A stretch of DNA of 64,000 nucleotides from the NCBI RefSeq assembly GCF_030815485.1, contig NZ_JAUSWV010000002.1:1364001-1428000 (forward strand). Direction: 5' to 3'. Of the stretch, positions 24,202 through 33,383 are shown piece after piece. The stretch is from Streptomyces rishiriensis (GTDB lineage: Bacteria > Actinomycetota > Actinomycetes > Streptomycetales > Streptomycetaceae). The notes below the pieces were generated by a model. It saw only the letters and a list, made by a program, of their open reading frames with translations. It did no database searches and was not told the origin of the DNA. Made by a program: the position numbers and the translations under genes. How positions within the stretch are numbered: the first letter of the stretch is position 1; each line of letters begins with the position of its first letter.

Positions 24202-25626
24202 ATGACTCGAGACTCGTTCGACATGACGCGTGCGAAACGCGGACGCCCGGTACATCACTGGCGACGGGACGTGGTGGAACTCGCCGCGCTGTTCACCGCG
24301 GTGGCCGCGGCCGACGGGGTGGCGAATTTGGTGGGACACGGACCCGACGGTCCGGCGCTGCTGGCCGTCTCGGCGGCCCTGCTCGTCGCCACGGCCGGCT
24401 TCCACACCTGGTGGGCACGGCGCCACGGTCACGCGCCGCCCACGAGCGATACCGACGCCCGGCCGCGCTCCCACGAGCCGCAGGCCGGGCCGTCCGAACT
24501 TCCCTCCGGGGTCGCGGAGGAGAACGCCCTGTGGCGGATGCGGACGACGGTGAAGGACGCCCCGGGGTCACTGGCCGTGCTCTGCGCGGCGCTCGCCTCC
24601 CACCGGGTGGACATCCTGAGCCTGCAGACGCACCCGCTGGGCGAGGACACCGTGGACGAGTTCCTGCTGCGTGCCCCGGGCGCCCTGGCGGCGGCCGAGA
24701 TCACCCGGGCCGTGGCGCTGGCCGGCGGCAGCGGCACCTGGATCGAGCGGGCCGATGCCCACGACCTGGTGGACGCGCCGACCCGGGTCCTCGGCCTGGC
24801 CACCCGCACCGCCCTCGACGCGGCTGAACTACCCTTGGCGCTGCGCCAGTTGCTGGGCCGCTGCACGATCCGTTCGCTGCCCGCCGCGCCGGGCGGCAGC
24901 GGCCGTGGGCCGGCGGGCGTGCCGGTGGAGGGCGCGCTGGAGGACACCGTGATGCGTCTGCGGGCGCCGGAAGGCGGAGTGATCACCGTGGAGCGGCCGT
25001 ACCTGCCGTTCACCCCGACCGAGTTCGCACGCGCGCGTGCGCTGGTGGAGCTGGACGCCCGGCTCGGCCCGCGGGTGCCGCGCGGCCAGGACGTGCTGAC
25101 GCTGCCCGAGGGCAACGCCATCACCGTGCGCCGGGCCGACCCCGGCGACCTGGCGGCGGCCAAGGCGATGCACGAACGGTGCTCCTCGCGCACGCTCGGG
25201 ATGCGCTACCACGGGCCCGTCGGCGACGCCGACCGCTACCTCAGGCACCTGCTCAGCCCCCGCTTCGGCCGCACCCTCGCCGTGCAGACGCCGTCGGGGC
25301 GCGTCGTCGGCCTCGGCCACCTGCTGTGGGACGGCGACGAGACGGAGGTCGCCCTGCTGGTCGAGGACGAGTGGCAGCGGCGCGGCATCGGGGCCGAACT
25401 GCTCGGCCGGCTGGTGGCGATGGCCGTCGAGGCGGGCTGCGAGAGCGTCTACGCCGTGACGCAGGCCTCCAACACCGGCATGGTCGCCGCCATGCGCGGC
25501 CTCGATCTGCCCCTCGACTACCAGATCGAGGAGGGCACTTTGGTGATCACCGCGCGCCTGGAGGGTGCCGCGGCCCGGGCCCGGGCCGGCTCCGGGCGCT
25601 ACGACGAGCGCGTCTCACGCGACTGA
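24202..25626 (+). CDS. ACT domain-GNAT acetyltransferase with N-terminal membrane segments
   Basis: A 474-residue protein with an N-terminal membrane region of two hydrophobic helices (about residues 20-70), an ACT-like domain (about 110-180, ENALWRMRTTVKDAPGSLAV and VDILSLQTHP), a second small domain and a C-terminal GNAT domain (about 315-460, with QRRGIGAELLGRLVAMA binding acetyl-CoA). ACT-GNAT pairings resemble amino-acid-controlled lysine acetyltransferases of actinobacteria, where ligand binding by ACT switches acetylation of metabolic enzymes. Its own ligand and substrates are unknown. The upstream 180 bases include an AT-rich stretch (24108-24200) unusual for this DNA and likely to hold the promoter. 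Confidence 0.8.
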   Translation: MTRDSFDMTRAKRGRPVHHWRRDVVELAALFTAVAAADGVANLVGHGPDGPALLAVSAALLVATAGFHTWWARRHGHAPPTSDTDARPRSHEPQAGPSELPSGVAEENALWRMRTTVKDAPGSLAVLCAALASHRVDILSLQTHPLGEDTVDEFLLRAPGALAAAEITRAVALAGGSGTWIERADAHDLVDAPTRVLGLATRTALDAAELPLALRQLLGRCTIRSLPAAPGGSGRGPAGVPVEGALEDTVMRLRAPEGGVITVERPYLPFTPTEFARARALVELDARLGPRVPRGQDVLTLPEGNAITVRRADPGDLAAAKAMHERCSSRTLGMRYHGPVGDADRYLRHLLSPRFGRTLAVQTPSGRVVGLGHLLWDGDETEVALLVEDEWQRRGIGAELLGRLVAMAVEAGCESVYAVTQASNTGMVAAMRGLDLPLDYQIEEGTLVITARLEGAAARARAGSGRYDERVSRD

Positions 25627-25682
25627 GGCACGCGTCGTACGACGCACGAGCCACGCCCCGTGGCGACGGGAACACGAGCGGA

Positions 25683-25721
25683 GCGGACGGCCCGGCGGTG
25701 CGGCACCGCCGGGCCGTCCGC
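25683..25721. terminator. Strong bidirectional terminator hairpin
   Basis: An 18-bp perfect stem (left arm 25683-25700, right arm 25704-25721) closes a 3-base loop CGG between the convergent ACT-GNAT and cystathionine genes. It is the longest perfect hairpin found in the window. Confidence 0.85.
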
Positions 25722-25742
25722 ATGCGCTTGCGCCGTCGGCGG

Positions 25743-26963
25743 TCACACGGTGACGGCTCCGCGGTCCGACGAGGTCAGGGCGGCGTCGGCGCCGAGCGCA
25801 CCGCTCAGGTCCTCCCACAGGTCCTCGACGTCCTCCAGGCCGACCGAGAGCCGCAGCAGCCGGTCGCTCACGCCCGCGCCCCGGCGCTCCTGCGCGTCCA
25901 CGATGCGATGGCTGATCGACGCCGGGTGCTGGATGAGGGTGTCGACACTGCCCAGGCTGACGGCCGGGGTGACCAGGCGGACCCCCGCGATCACCTCGTG
26001 CGGGTCGCCGTGGACCTCGAAGGCGATCATCGCGCCGCCGATCCGCGGATAGTGGACGCGGGCCACCCGCGGGTCGGCGGCCAGCCGCCGGGCCAGTTCG
26101 GCGGCGGTCGCGGAGGCCGCCCGCACCCGCACCGGCAGCGTCGACAGGCCCCGCAGCAGCAGATATCCGGCCAGCGGATGCAGGACGCCGCCGGTGGCGA
26201 ACCGTATCTGCCGAAGCCGCCCGGCGAACTCCTCGTCGCAGGCCACCACGCCCCCCAGCACGTCCCCGTGTCCGCCCAGGTACTTGGTGGCGCTGTGCAG
26301 GACGAGCCGTGCGCCCGACTCCGCGGGGCGTTGCAGCACGGGCGTCGCGAAGGTGTTGTCGGCGAGCAGCGGGACCGAGCCGCAGGCGTGGGCGACGGCC
26401 CGCAGGTCCACCTCGGCGAGCGTCGGGTTGGCCGGTGACTCGACCATGACCAGACCGGTGTCCGGGCGCAGCGCGTCCGCGATGCCGGCCGGGTCGGTCC
26501 AGGTGACCTCCGAGCCCAGCAGCCCGGCGGTCAGCAGGTGGTCGCTGCATCCGTAAAGGGGGCGTACGGCGACGACGTGCCGCAGCCCGGTCGAGGCGCG
26601 CGCGAGCAGCACCGCGCTCAGCGCCGCCATCCCGCTGGCGAACGCGACCGCGCTCTCGGCGCCCTCGAGCCGCGCGAGGGCCGTCTCGAAGCGGGCGACC
26701 GTCGGGTTGCCCAGCCGGCCGTAGACGGGCGGGCCCTCCGGCTCCGCGCCGGTGGCGGCGAACGCGTCGATGCGCGCGGCCTCGGCGCGGCTGTCGAACG
26801 AGGGGTAGGTGGTGGACAGGTCGATCGGCGGGGCGTGCAGGCCCTGCCGGGCCAGGTCGTCCCGCCCGGCGTGCACGGCCTCGGTGGCCAGTGCACGGGG
26901 CGCTCTCGACGCGGGTCGGCGTACGCCGTCGTACGCGTGCGTGCTCGCTGAGGCTGAGTCCAT
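25743..26963 (-). CDS. Cystathionine gamma-synthase/gamma-lyase family PLP enzyme
   Basis: A 406-residue Cys/Met-metabolism PLP enzyme. The PLP lysine is in LHSATKYLGGHGDVLGG, the phosphate-binding segment is AFASGMAALSAVL, and ADNTFATPVLQRP carries the ring-nitrogen Asp. The family makes or breaks cystathionine or releases methanethiol; synthase and lyase cannot be told apart with confidence. Two starts are possible: ATG 26963, where family similarity begins, and ATG 26981, which has a better GGAGA site. The Lrp regulator starts divergently within about 60 bases, so it probably controls this gene in response to an amino acid. Confidence 0.88.
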   Translation of the reverse strand: MDSASASTHAYDGVRRPASRAPRALATEAVHAGRDDLARQGLHAPPIDLSTTYPSFDSRAEAARIDAFAATGAEPEGPPVYGRLGNPTVARFETALARLEGAESAVAFASGMAALSAVLLARASTGLRHVVAVRPLYGCSDHLLTAGLLGSEVTWTDPAGIADALRPDTGLVMVESPANPTLAEVDLRAVAHACGSVPLLADNTFATPVLQRPAESGARLVLHSATKYLGGHGDVLGGVVACDEEFAGRLRQIRFATGGVLHPLAGYLLLRGLSTLPVRVRAASATAAELARRLAADPRVARVHYPRIGGAMIAFEVHGDPHEVIAGVRLVTPAVSLGSVDTLIQHPASISHRIVDAQERRGAGVSDRLLRLSVGLEDVEDLWEDLSGALGADAALTSSDRGAVTV

Positions 26964-27023
26964 GGACCGCAGAGTGAACATCGGACGGGTCTCCGTGTGC
27001 GAACGCCGTGCTACGTTCGGCCG

Positions 27024-27515
27024 ATGGCTGAATCCGTCGTACTGGACCCGGTCGATCTCCAGCTGCTGCGGCTGCTCCAGAACGACGCCCGGACCACCTA
27101 CCGCGACCTCGCGGCGCAGGTCGGGGTCGCTCCGTCGACGTGCCTGGACCGGGTGACACGGTTGCGCCGCTCGGGCGTGATCCTCGGTCATCAGCTGCGG
27201 CTCGATCCGGCCAAACTGGGGCGTGGCCTCCAGGCACTGCTGTCGGTACAGGTCAGGCCGCACCGGCGGGAGTTGGTGGGGCCCTTCGTGGAACGGATCC
27301 GGGGTCTGCCGGAGGCGCTCACCGTCTTCCACCTCACCGGGCCCGACGACTATCTCGTCCATGTCGCCGTCGCGGACATGGCGGATCTCCAGCGGCTGGT
27401 GCTCGACGAGTTCACCTCGCAGCGCGAGGTGGCCCGGGTCGAGACGCGGCTGATCTTCCAGCAGTGGGAGTGCGGGCCGCTGCTGCCGCCGACGACTTCG
27501 GGACAAACGGCGTGA
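27024..27515 (+). CDS. Lrp/AsnC-family regulator
   Basis: A 163-residue protein with an N-terminal AsnC helix-turn-helix (TYRDLAAQVGVAPSTCLDRV, residues 25-45) and a C-terminal RAM amino-acid-binding domain (LTVFHLTGPDDYLVHVAV). ATG 27024 is chosen; TACGTT at 27012-27017 ends 6 bases before it, so the message may be leaderless. Local control of the divergent cystathionine enzyme is likely from position. Confidence 0.88.
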   Translation: MAESVVLDPVDLQLLRLLQNDARTTYRDLAAQVGVAPSTCLDRVTRLRRSGVILGHQLRLDPAKLGRGLQALLSVQVRPHRRELVGPFVERIRGLPEALTVFHLTGPDDYLVHVAVADMADLQRLVLDEFTSQREVARVETRLIFQQWECGPLLPPTTSGQTA

Positions 27516-27548
27516 CGTGCCGCACCGCCTCGTACGAGGATGGAGCCC

Positions 27549-29240
27549 ATGTCACAGACCAGCAGCCCGCTTCCCCGCGAGGTGGCCGACGCCTACGTCG
27601 ACGACCTCATCGCCCTCGACCCGGTGACCGGCACCTACCTCGGCGTACAGGAGAGTTCGAGCCGTCTGCCCGACTACTCGCCCGCCGGCCTGGAGGCGCT
27701 CGCGCAGCTCGCGCGGGACACCCTGGCCGGGCTCGACGAGGCGGAGCGGCGGCCCGGCGCGGAGAGTGACATCGAGCGCCGGTGCGCGCGCCTGCTGCGC
27801 GAGCGCCTGACCGCGGAACTCGGCGTGCTCGAGACCCACGAGGGGCTGCGCAGCGTCGGCAACATGGCCACGCCTCCGCATCACGTGCGCGAGGTGTTCA
27901 CGGTGACGCCCACCGAGACCGACGCGGACTGGGCGGCGATCGCCGAGCGGCTGCGCGGTGTCCCGGCGGCCCTCGCGGGCTACCGGGAGTCCCTGGCACT
28001 GGGTCTGGAGCGCAAGCTGTACGCGGCGCCGCGGCCGACCGTCACGTTCGTCGGACAGCTCACCGAGTGGTCGGACACGGACGGCGAGGGCCGCGGCTGG
28101 TTCGAGGACTTCGTCTCCACCGGGCCGGACGCGCTGCGCGCGGAGCTGGACGAAGCGGCCCGCGGGGCGACCGCGGCCGTCGTGGAACTGCGGGACTGGA
28201 TGCGCGACGTGTACGCGCCGACGATCGAGGGCGCGCCGAACACCATCGGCCGGGAGCGCTACGCCCGCGCGTCGCGCTACTTCAACGGCACCGACCTCGA
28301 CCTCGACGAGGCGTACGCGTACGGCTGGGCCGAGTATCACCGGCTGCTCGCCGAGATGGAGAAGGAGGCCGAGAAGGTCCTGCCGGGCGCGGAGACCCCC
28401 TGGGTGGCGCTGGCCCATCTCGACGAGCACGGCCGGCACATCGAGGGCGTCGACGAGGTCCGCGACTGGCTCCAAGGGCTGATGGACCAGGCGATCGAAA
28501 AGCTCGACGGCACGCACTTCGAACTCGCCGAGCGGGTACGGAAGGTGGAGTCGAGGATCGCCCCGCCCGGCGGCGCGGCCGCCCCGTACTACACGCCTCC
28601 GACGGAGGACTTCTCGCGACCGGGCCGCACCTGGCTGCCGACGATGGGGCAGACCCGCTTCCCGGTCTACGACCTCGTCTCCACCTGGTACCACGAGGGC
28701 GTTCCCGGTCATCACCTGCAGCTGGCGCAGTGGGCGCACATCGCCGGGAACCTCTCCCGTTACCAGGCCTCCGTCGGCATGGTCAGCGCCAACTGCGAGG
28801 GCTGGGCCCTGTACGCGGAACGGCTGATGGACGAGCTCGGCTTCCTCACCGACCCGGAGCAGCGGCTCGGCTACCTGGACGCGCAGATGATGCGGGCGGT
28901 CCGGGTGATCGTCGACATCGGCATGCATCTGGAACTGGAGATCCCGGCGGACTCGCCCTTCCATCCGGGCGAGCGCTGGACCCCTGAGCTGGCCGAGGAG
29001 TTCTTCGGCGGGCACAGCAGCCGCCCCGCGGACTTCGTCAAGAGCGAGCTGACCCGCTATCTGACCATGCCCGGCCAGGCGATCGGCTACAAGCTCGGCG
29101 AACGGGCCTGGCTGCTGGGCCGGGAGAAGGCCCGCGAGCGCCATGGCGACGCCTTCGACCTCAAGGCCTGGCACATGGCCGCCCTTTCGCAGGGCTCGCT
29201 GGGCCTGGACGACCTGGTGGACGAGCTGGCACGGCTCTGA
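27549..29240 (+). CDS. DUF885 family protein (metallopeptidase-like)
   Basis: A 563-residue, helical, cytoplasmic protein of the DUF885 family, related by fold to gluzincin/M32 peptidases. The motif WYHEGVPGHHLQ (near residues 382-393) gives His ligands and a Glu base, and SANCEGWALYAERL supplies the third ligand Glu. No member function is well established; acting on peptides is inference from the zinc-like motif. A second ATG at 27540 is possible but too close to its ribosome site; 27549 has GGAG three bases upstream, which is itself short. It follows the Lrp gene by 33 bases. Confidence 0.85.
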   Translation: MSQTSSPLPREVADAYVDDLIALDPVTGTYLGVQESSSRLPDYSPAGLEALAQLARDTLAGLDEAERRPGAESDIERRCARLLRERLTAELGVLETHEGLRSVGNMATPPHHVREVFTVTPTETDADWAAIAERLRGVPAALAGYRESLALGLERKLYAAPRPTVTFVGQLTEWSDTDGEGRGWFEDFVSTGPDALRAELDEAARGATAAVVELRDWMRDVYAPTIEGAPNTIGRERYARASRYFNGTDLDLDEAYAYGWAEYHRLLAEMEKEAEKVLPGAETPWVALAHLDEHGRHIEGVDEVRDWLQGLMDQAIEKLDGTHFELAERVRKVESRIAPPGGAAAPYYTPPTEDFSRPGRTWLPTMGQTRFPVYDLVSTWYHEGVPGHHLQLAQWAHIAGNLSRYQASVGMVSANCEGWALYAERLMDELGFLTDPEQRLGYLDAQMMRAVRVIVDIGMHLELEIPADSPFHPGERWTPELAEEFFGGHSSRPADFVKSELTRYLTMPGQAIGYKLGERAWLLGREKARERHGDAFDLKAWHMAALSQGSLGLDDLVDELARL

Positions 29241-29250
29241 GACGCGATGC

Positions 29251-29288
29251 GGGGCCGGGCATGGCGCAGCGTCGCCGTGCCCGGCCCC
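29251..29288. terminator. Bidirectional hairpin between DUF885 and rhodanese genes
   Basis: GGGGCCGGGCA (29251-29261) pairs with TGCCCGGCCCC (29278-29288); the 16-base loop can pair inside as GGCG/CGCC. It lies between two convergent genes. Confidence 0.75.
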
Positions 29289-29298
29289 GAGCGGGCTG

Positions 29299-29814
29299 TC
29301 AGCAGCCGCAGTCCTCCGCGTCGACGGGCGCCGTGAGCGGATCGACGGCGCGCCGCTCGCCGCCCTCCCAGGTCTCGTACGCGAAGCCCTCGCGCGCCCA
29401 GTACTCGAAGCCGCCGAGCATCTCCTTGACCCGGTAGCCGAGTTCGGCGAGCGCGAGGGCGGCGCGGCCGGCGCCGTTGCAGCCGGGCCCCCAGCAGTAC
29501 GTGACGACCGGCACGTCCCGGTCGAGGAGCCGTGGGGCCTGCTCGGCGATGAGCGCCGTGGGCAGGTGGACGGCGCCCGGAATGTGCCCCTGGTCCCAGG
29601 ACTCCGTGGAGCGGGAGTCGAGCACCACGAAGCCGGGGTCGCCGCCGGCGGCCAGGGCGGCCGCCACGTCGGAGACGTCGGCGTGGAAGGCGAGGCTCGC
29701 CCGGAAGTGGGCGGCGGCCTCGGCCGGGGCGGCGGGGGCCACCCGCAGGACGGGGTTGACCGGGGTCGCGGCGGCCGTGCCGGTCATGGCGGTGAGCGAG
29801 GTCGTGGGGGTCAT
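29299..29814 (-). CDS. Rhodanese-like sulfurtransferase
   Basis: A 171-residue single-domain rhodanese. Core motifs are FVVLDSRSTESWDQGHIPGA and the active-site loop VTYCWGPGCNGAGRAAL with catalytic Cys followed by a second Cys five residues on. The ending DAEDCGC resembles a metal- or persulfide-binding tail. ATG 29814 has GGGAGGG upstream at usable spacing; longer starts lack one. It is divergent from the second Lrp gene. Confidence 0.87.
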   Translation of the reverse strand: MTPTTSLTAMTGTAAATPVNPVLRVAPAAPAEAAAHFRASLAFHADVSDVAAALAAGGDPGFVVLDSRSTESWDQGHIPGAVHLPTALIAEQAPRLLDRDVPVVTYCWGPGCNGAGRAALALAELGYRVKEMLGGFEYWAREGFAYETWEGGERRAVDPLTAPVDAEDCGC

Positions 29815-29916
29815 CGGGGGCCCTCCCGTGGGGTTCCGGCTGGTCACTGCTTTCGGTGAGCAGAAATCTACGACCGGCGATCGCTCTCACTGAAGGAGCG
29901 TTCCCCGGCCCGACCC

Positions 29917-29945
29917 TTGATTCGCCGGGAATTCCCCTGTTATCT
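29917..29945 (+). promoter_or_regulatory. Sigma-70-type promoter of the second Lrp gene, leaderless
   Basis: TTGATT (29917-29922) and TTATCT (29940-29945) are separated by exactly 17 bases, and the ATG at 29953 starts 7 bases after the -10. This is the best housekeeping promoter seen in the window and implies transcription starts at the start codon. Confidence 0.65.
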
Positions 29946-29952
29946 CTGGGTC

Positions 29953-30399
29953 ATGACCGCGTATTCCCCGGACGCCACCGACTGGCGCATTCTCGAGGTC
30001 CTCCAGCGCGAGGGCCGGGCCAGTTTCGCCGAACTGGCACGCGCCGTGGCGATGTCGCCGAGCGCCGTCACCGAGCGGGTGCGCCGGCTGGAGGAGGCGG
30101 GCGTCATCCAGGGGTACGCGGCGGTGGTGGACCCCGAACGGCTGGGGCTGCCGATCCTGGCCTTCGTGCGGCTGCGCTACCCCAACGGCAACTACAAGCC
30201 CTTCCACGACCTCGTCGGGGTCACGCCCGAGATCCTCGAGGCACACCATGTGACGGGCGACGACTGCTTCGTGATCAAGGTCACCGCCCGTTCGATGCGG
30301 CACCTCGAAGAGGTGTCGGGCAAGATCGGCGCGCTCGGATCGGTGACGACCAGCGTCGTCTACTCGTCGCCGCTCCCCCGGCGCCCACTGGGCCGGTAG
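29953..30399 (+). CDS. Lrp/AsnC-family regulator (second)
   Basis: A 148-residue Lrp protein with HTH ASFAELARAVAMSPSAVTER (residues 20-40) and a RAM domain (ILEAHHVTGDDCFVIKVTA). It is not close to the other Lrp in the window. The promoter has an exact 17-base spacer and no leader. It is divergent from the rhodanese, which it may control. Its last 40 bases overlap the end of the convergent sbcC. Confidence 0.88.
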   Translation: MTAYSPDATDWRILEVLQREGRASFAELARAVAMSPSAVTERVRRLEEAGVIQGYAAVVDPERLGLPILAFVRLRYPNGNYKPFHDLVGVTPEILEAHHVTGDDCFVIKVTARSMRHLEEVSGKIGALGSVTTSVVYSSPLPRRPLGR

Positions 30400-33383
30400 C
30401 CGCGCTGCCGCACCAGCGACCCCGATCTCCCCTTGACGACCTCCAGCTGGGCGTGGATCCGCCGCCGCAGGTCCGCGACATGGCTGACGATGCCGACGCT
30501 GCGGTCGCGTTCGCGCAGCGAGTCGAGGACGTCGAGGACCTCGTCGAGCGTCTGGTCGTCGAGGCTGCCGAATCCCTCGTCGATGAAGAGGGTGTCGAGG
30601 CGGACCCCGCCCGCCTCGTCGGTCACGACGTCGGCGAGGCCGAGAGCGAGGGCGAGCGAGGCGAAGAACGTCTCGCCGCCCGACAGTGTGGCCGTGTCCC
30701 GCTCCCGGCCGGTCCAGGCGTCGACGACGTGGAGTCCGAGCCCGCTGCGGCCGCGCCCGGCCCGGTCGTCGGAGTGGACGAGGGTGTAACGCCCCGAGGA
30801 CATGCGCTGAAGCCGGACGGTCGCGGCGGCGGCCACCTGTTCGAGGCGGGCGGCCAGCACATACGCCTCCAGCCGCATCCTGCGCTCGTTGTCGGCGGAG
30901 GTGCCGGCGGTGAGACCGGCCATCCGGGCCACCCGGTCGTACTCCTCGCGCAACGGGCCGATCCGACGTACGCCGTCGCTCGCGCGCGCGGAGAGCTGGT
31001 CGAGTTCGGCGCAGCGACGGGCGGCGGCGTCCTGGGCCGAGGCGGCCGTGCGCAGCCGCTCGGCCGCTGCGGCCGCCGATCGTTCCGCGGCCGCGAGGTC
31101 GGCGGGTGGCCGCTGGGCCGCCGCCACGGTGTCGGGTTCGGCGAGGACGGCCCGCACGGCGGCCTCCTCGGACTGCCGGGCGTCCAGCAGTCGCTGGAGC
31201 TCACGATGGGCGGTGTCGTCGAGGAGGGCGTCGGCGGCGGCCCGCGGGGTGTCGAAGCCGGCCCGGAACGCGGCTTCGTCGAGGCGTCCGTCGGCTGCCT
31301 TGAGACGCTCGGCGCTCTCCTCGGCGACTCGGGCGGTGTCGGCCGCCTCGGTGAGCCGTGCCGCCAGCACCTCCAGTTCGGCGGCCCGCGCGGTGACGCT
31401 CTCCGCGGCCCCCCGGGCCTGCGTCAACTCCTCCTCCAGGGCTGCCCGTTCCTGCTCCAGGCGCTCGCGGTGGCCCACCCGGGACGCGGTCCGCACCGCG
31501 GCCTCGCGCTGCGCCGCGGTGCGGCGCTCGTGCTCCTGTTCGACCTGGCGCAGCTCCTCACGCGCGGGATGCAGCGCGGAGGCCTCCCGGCGCGCCTGCG
31601 CGTAAGCCTCCTCCCCCTCCTGGGCCTCGGCGGCGAGCCGGTCGGTCGGGGTGTCACCCGCCTCGGCGGTGGCGGCCGCGAGCGCCTCTCGTACGAGACC
31701 GAGCTCACGTTCGTCCCGGGCGTGCCGTTCCTCCGCGTGCCGGGAGGCGGTGAGCGCCCGTTCCTCGGTCTCGCGGTCGACATGTCCGGCGACCTTGCGG
31801 GCCGGTGCGGGGTGCTCGGTGGCGCCGCAGACGGCGCACGGCGTCCCGTCGGCGAGGGTGGCGGCCAGTTCGGCGGCGATGCCGTTCAGGCGCTGTTCCT
31901 TGAGGTCGAGCCAGTGCGCGCGGGCCGACTGCGCCTGCTCGCCGGAGGCCAGGGCGCGGTGGCGGGCGGCCTCAAGGTCGCGGGCCAGCTCGTCGCGCAG
32001 CCGGGCCGCCTTCAGACGCCGTCGGGTGGGCTCGCGCCGGCCGTCGAGCTGTTCGGCGCGGGCGGCGGCCTCCTGGGCGGCCTCGACGCGGGCCTGGAGA
32101 CCCGCGCGGAGGCCGTCCCAGTCGGCGAGCCAGGCCTCGGTCTCCGTCAGGACGTCCTCGTCGTCGCGCTCGCGCCGGTCCAGGTCGGCCCGCTCGGCCA
32201 CGAGAGCGGCCAGCCGTCGCTCGCCCCGGCGGGCCGACTCCAGCCCGCCCAGTTCCTCGGCGGCCCGGCGTGCGGCGGCGGCGAGTCCGGCGGCTCCGGC
32301 GTCCGCGAACCGTCGCGGGAGCGCGGCCCGCGCGCGAGCCGCCCGCGCGGACGCCGCGGTGTGCTCTGCGTCGGCGGCCTCGCGCAGCTCCAGCGCCGGT
32401 GCCACCGACTCGGCCTTCCGCGCCCGCTCCATCCGCGCCTGGGCGTCTCGGTGGTCGCCCGCCCGCTCCTCGAGCAGGGCGGCCCGCTCACGCGCGTCGG
32501 CGAACCGTCGCTGGAGCCGGGCCCGTTCGCGTACGTCCGCCAGGGCGCGCTCGGCGGCGGCCTGCGCGGACTCGGCGGCGAGCCGGCCGCAGTGGGCGGT
32601 CGTCAGCAGTTCACGGGAGGTGCTGCGAGCGACGGCGGCCGCGGCCAGTACCGCCTCGGCGAGCCCGGGGTCTCCCGGGGCGAACCCGGGCAGCTCCATC
32701 GCCTCCCCGGCCACCTGCTGCATCCGGTGAGCGTCGGCGAGCAGGGCGAAGTCGCCCTCACGTACGCGTGCCTCGGTGATGCGGCGGCGCTCGACGAGCC
32801 GCTTTTCCACCTCGGCGAACCGCCGGGTGTCGAAGAGACGGCCCAGCAGCCGGCCGCGCGCCTCGGCGTCGGCGCGCAGGAAGCGGGCGAAGTCGCCCTG
32901 CGGCAGCAGCACGACCTGGCAGAACTGCTCACGGCTCATGCCGAGCAGCTGGGTGATCTCCTCGCCGATCTCCTGGTGGGAGCGGCTGAGGTCCTTCCAG
33001 GCGCGGGCGGCCGCGTCGTACTCCCGCAGCCGGCTCTGCGCCTTCTCGACCGTCGTGCCCGTGCCGCGCCTCTTGGGCCGCTCCCAGGGCGGCTGCCGGG
33101 TGACCTCCAGCCGGCGTCCCGCGACGGTGAGTTCGAGGGTGACCTCGGTGCGGGTGCCGGGCGCCGCGTGGTCGCTGCGCAGGGTCAGGCCCTGGCCGCT
33201 CTGCCGGGCGCCGGGCACGGAGCCGTACAGCGCGTAGCAGACGGCGTCCAGGACGGAGGTCTTGCCGGCGCCGGTCGGGCCGTGCAGCAGGAAGATCCCT
33301 GCGGCGGACAGCTCGTCGAAGTCGACGCTCTGGAGGTGGCCGAAGGGACCGAAGGCCGTCAGGTCGAGCCGGTGCAGCCTCAC
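30360..33383 (-). CDS. sbcC: Exonuclease SbcC (SMC-like ATPase)
   Basis: A 1007-residue Rad50-type ATPase that with SbcD cuts hairpins and processes double-strand breaks. Walker A is HGPTGAGKTSVLDAV (near residue 35), then a long antiparallel coiled coil with the zinc-hook CAVCGATEHP in the middle (Cys-x-x-Cys), ABC signature LSGGETFFASLALALG and Walker B LDTLFIDEGFGSLD near the end. The GTG start overlaps the sbcD stop (GTGA), so translation is coupled. The open frame extends upstream through sbcD, but that part is antisense-phase noise. The 3' end overlaps the Lrp gene by 40 bases. Confidence 0.93.
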   Translation of the reverse strand: MRLHRLDLTAFGPFGHLQSVDFDELSAAGIFLLHGPTGAGKTSVLDAVCYALYGSVPGARQSGQGLTLRSDHAAPGTRTEVTLELTVAGRRLEVTRQPPWERPKRRGTGTTVEKAQSRLREYDAAARAWKDLSRSHQEIGEEITQLLGMSREQFCQVVLLPQGDFARFLRADAEARGRLLGRLFDTRRFAEVEKRLVERRRITEARVREGDFALLADAHRMQQVAGEAMELPGFAPGDPGLAEAVLAAAAVARSTSRELLTTAHCGRLAAESAQAAAERALADVRERARLQRRFADARERAALLEERAGDHRDAQARMERARKAESVAPALELREAADAEHTAASARAARARAALPRRFADAGAAGLAAAARRAAEELGGLESARRGERRLAALVAERADLDRRERDDEDVLTETEAWLADWDGLRAGLQARVEAAQEAAARAEQLDGRREPTRRRLKAARLRDELARDLEAARHRALASGEQAQSARAHWLDLKEQRLNGIAAELAATLADGTPCAVCGATEHPAPARKVAGHVDRETEERALTASRHAEERHARDERELGLVREALAAATAEAGDTPTDRLAAEAQEGEEAYAQARREASALHPAREELRQVEQEHERRTAAQREAAVRTASRVGHRERLEQERAALEEELTQARGAAESVTARAAELEVLAARLTEAADTARVAEESAERLKAADGRLDEAAFRAGFDTPRAAADALLDDTAHRELQRLLDARQSEEAAVRAVLAEPDTVAAAQRPPADLAAAERSAAAAAERLRTAASAQDAAARRCAELDQLSARASDGVRRIGPLREEYDRVARMAGLTAGTSADNERRMRLEAYVLAARLEQVAAAATVRLQRMSSGRYTLVHSDDRAGRGRSGLGLHVVDAWTGRERDTATLSGGETFFASLALALGLADVVTDEAGGVRLDTLFIDEGFGSLDDQTLDEVLDVLDSLRERDRSVGIVSHVADLRRRIHAQLEVVKGRSGSLVRQRGYRPSGRRGSGDE

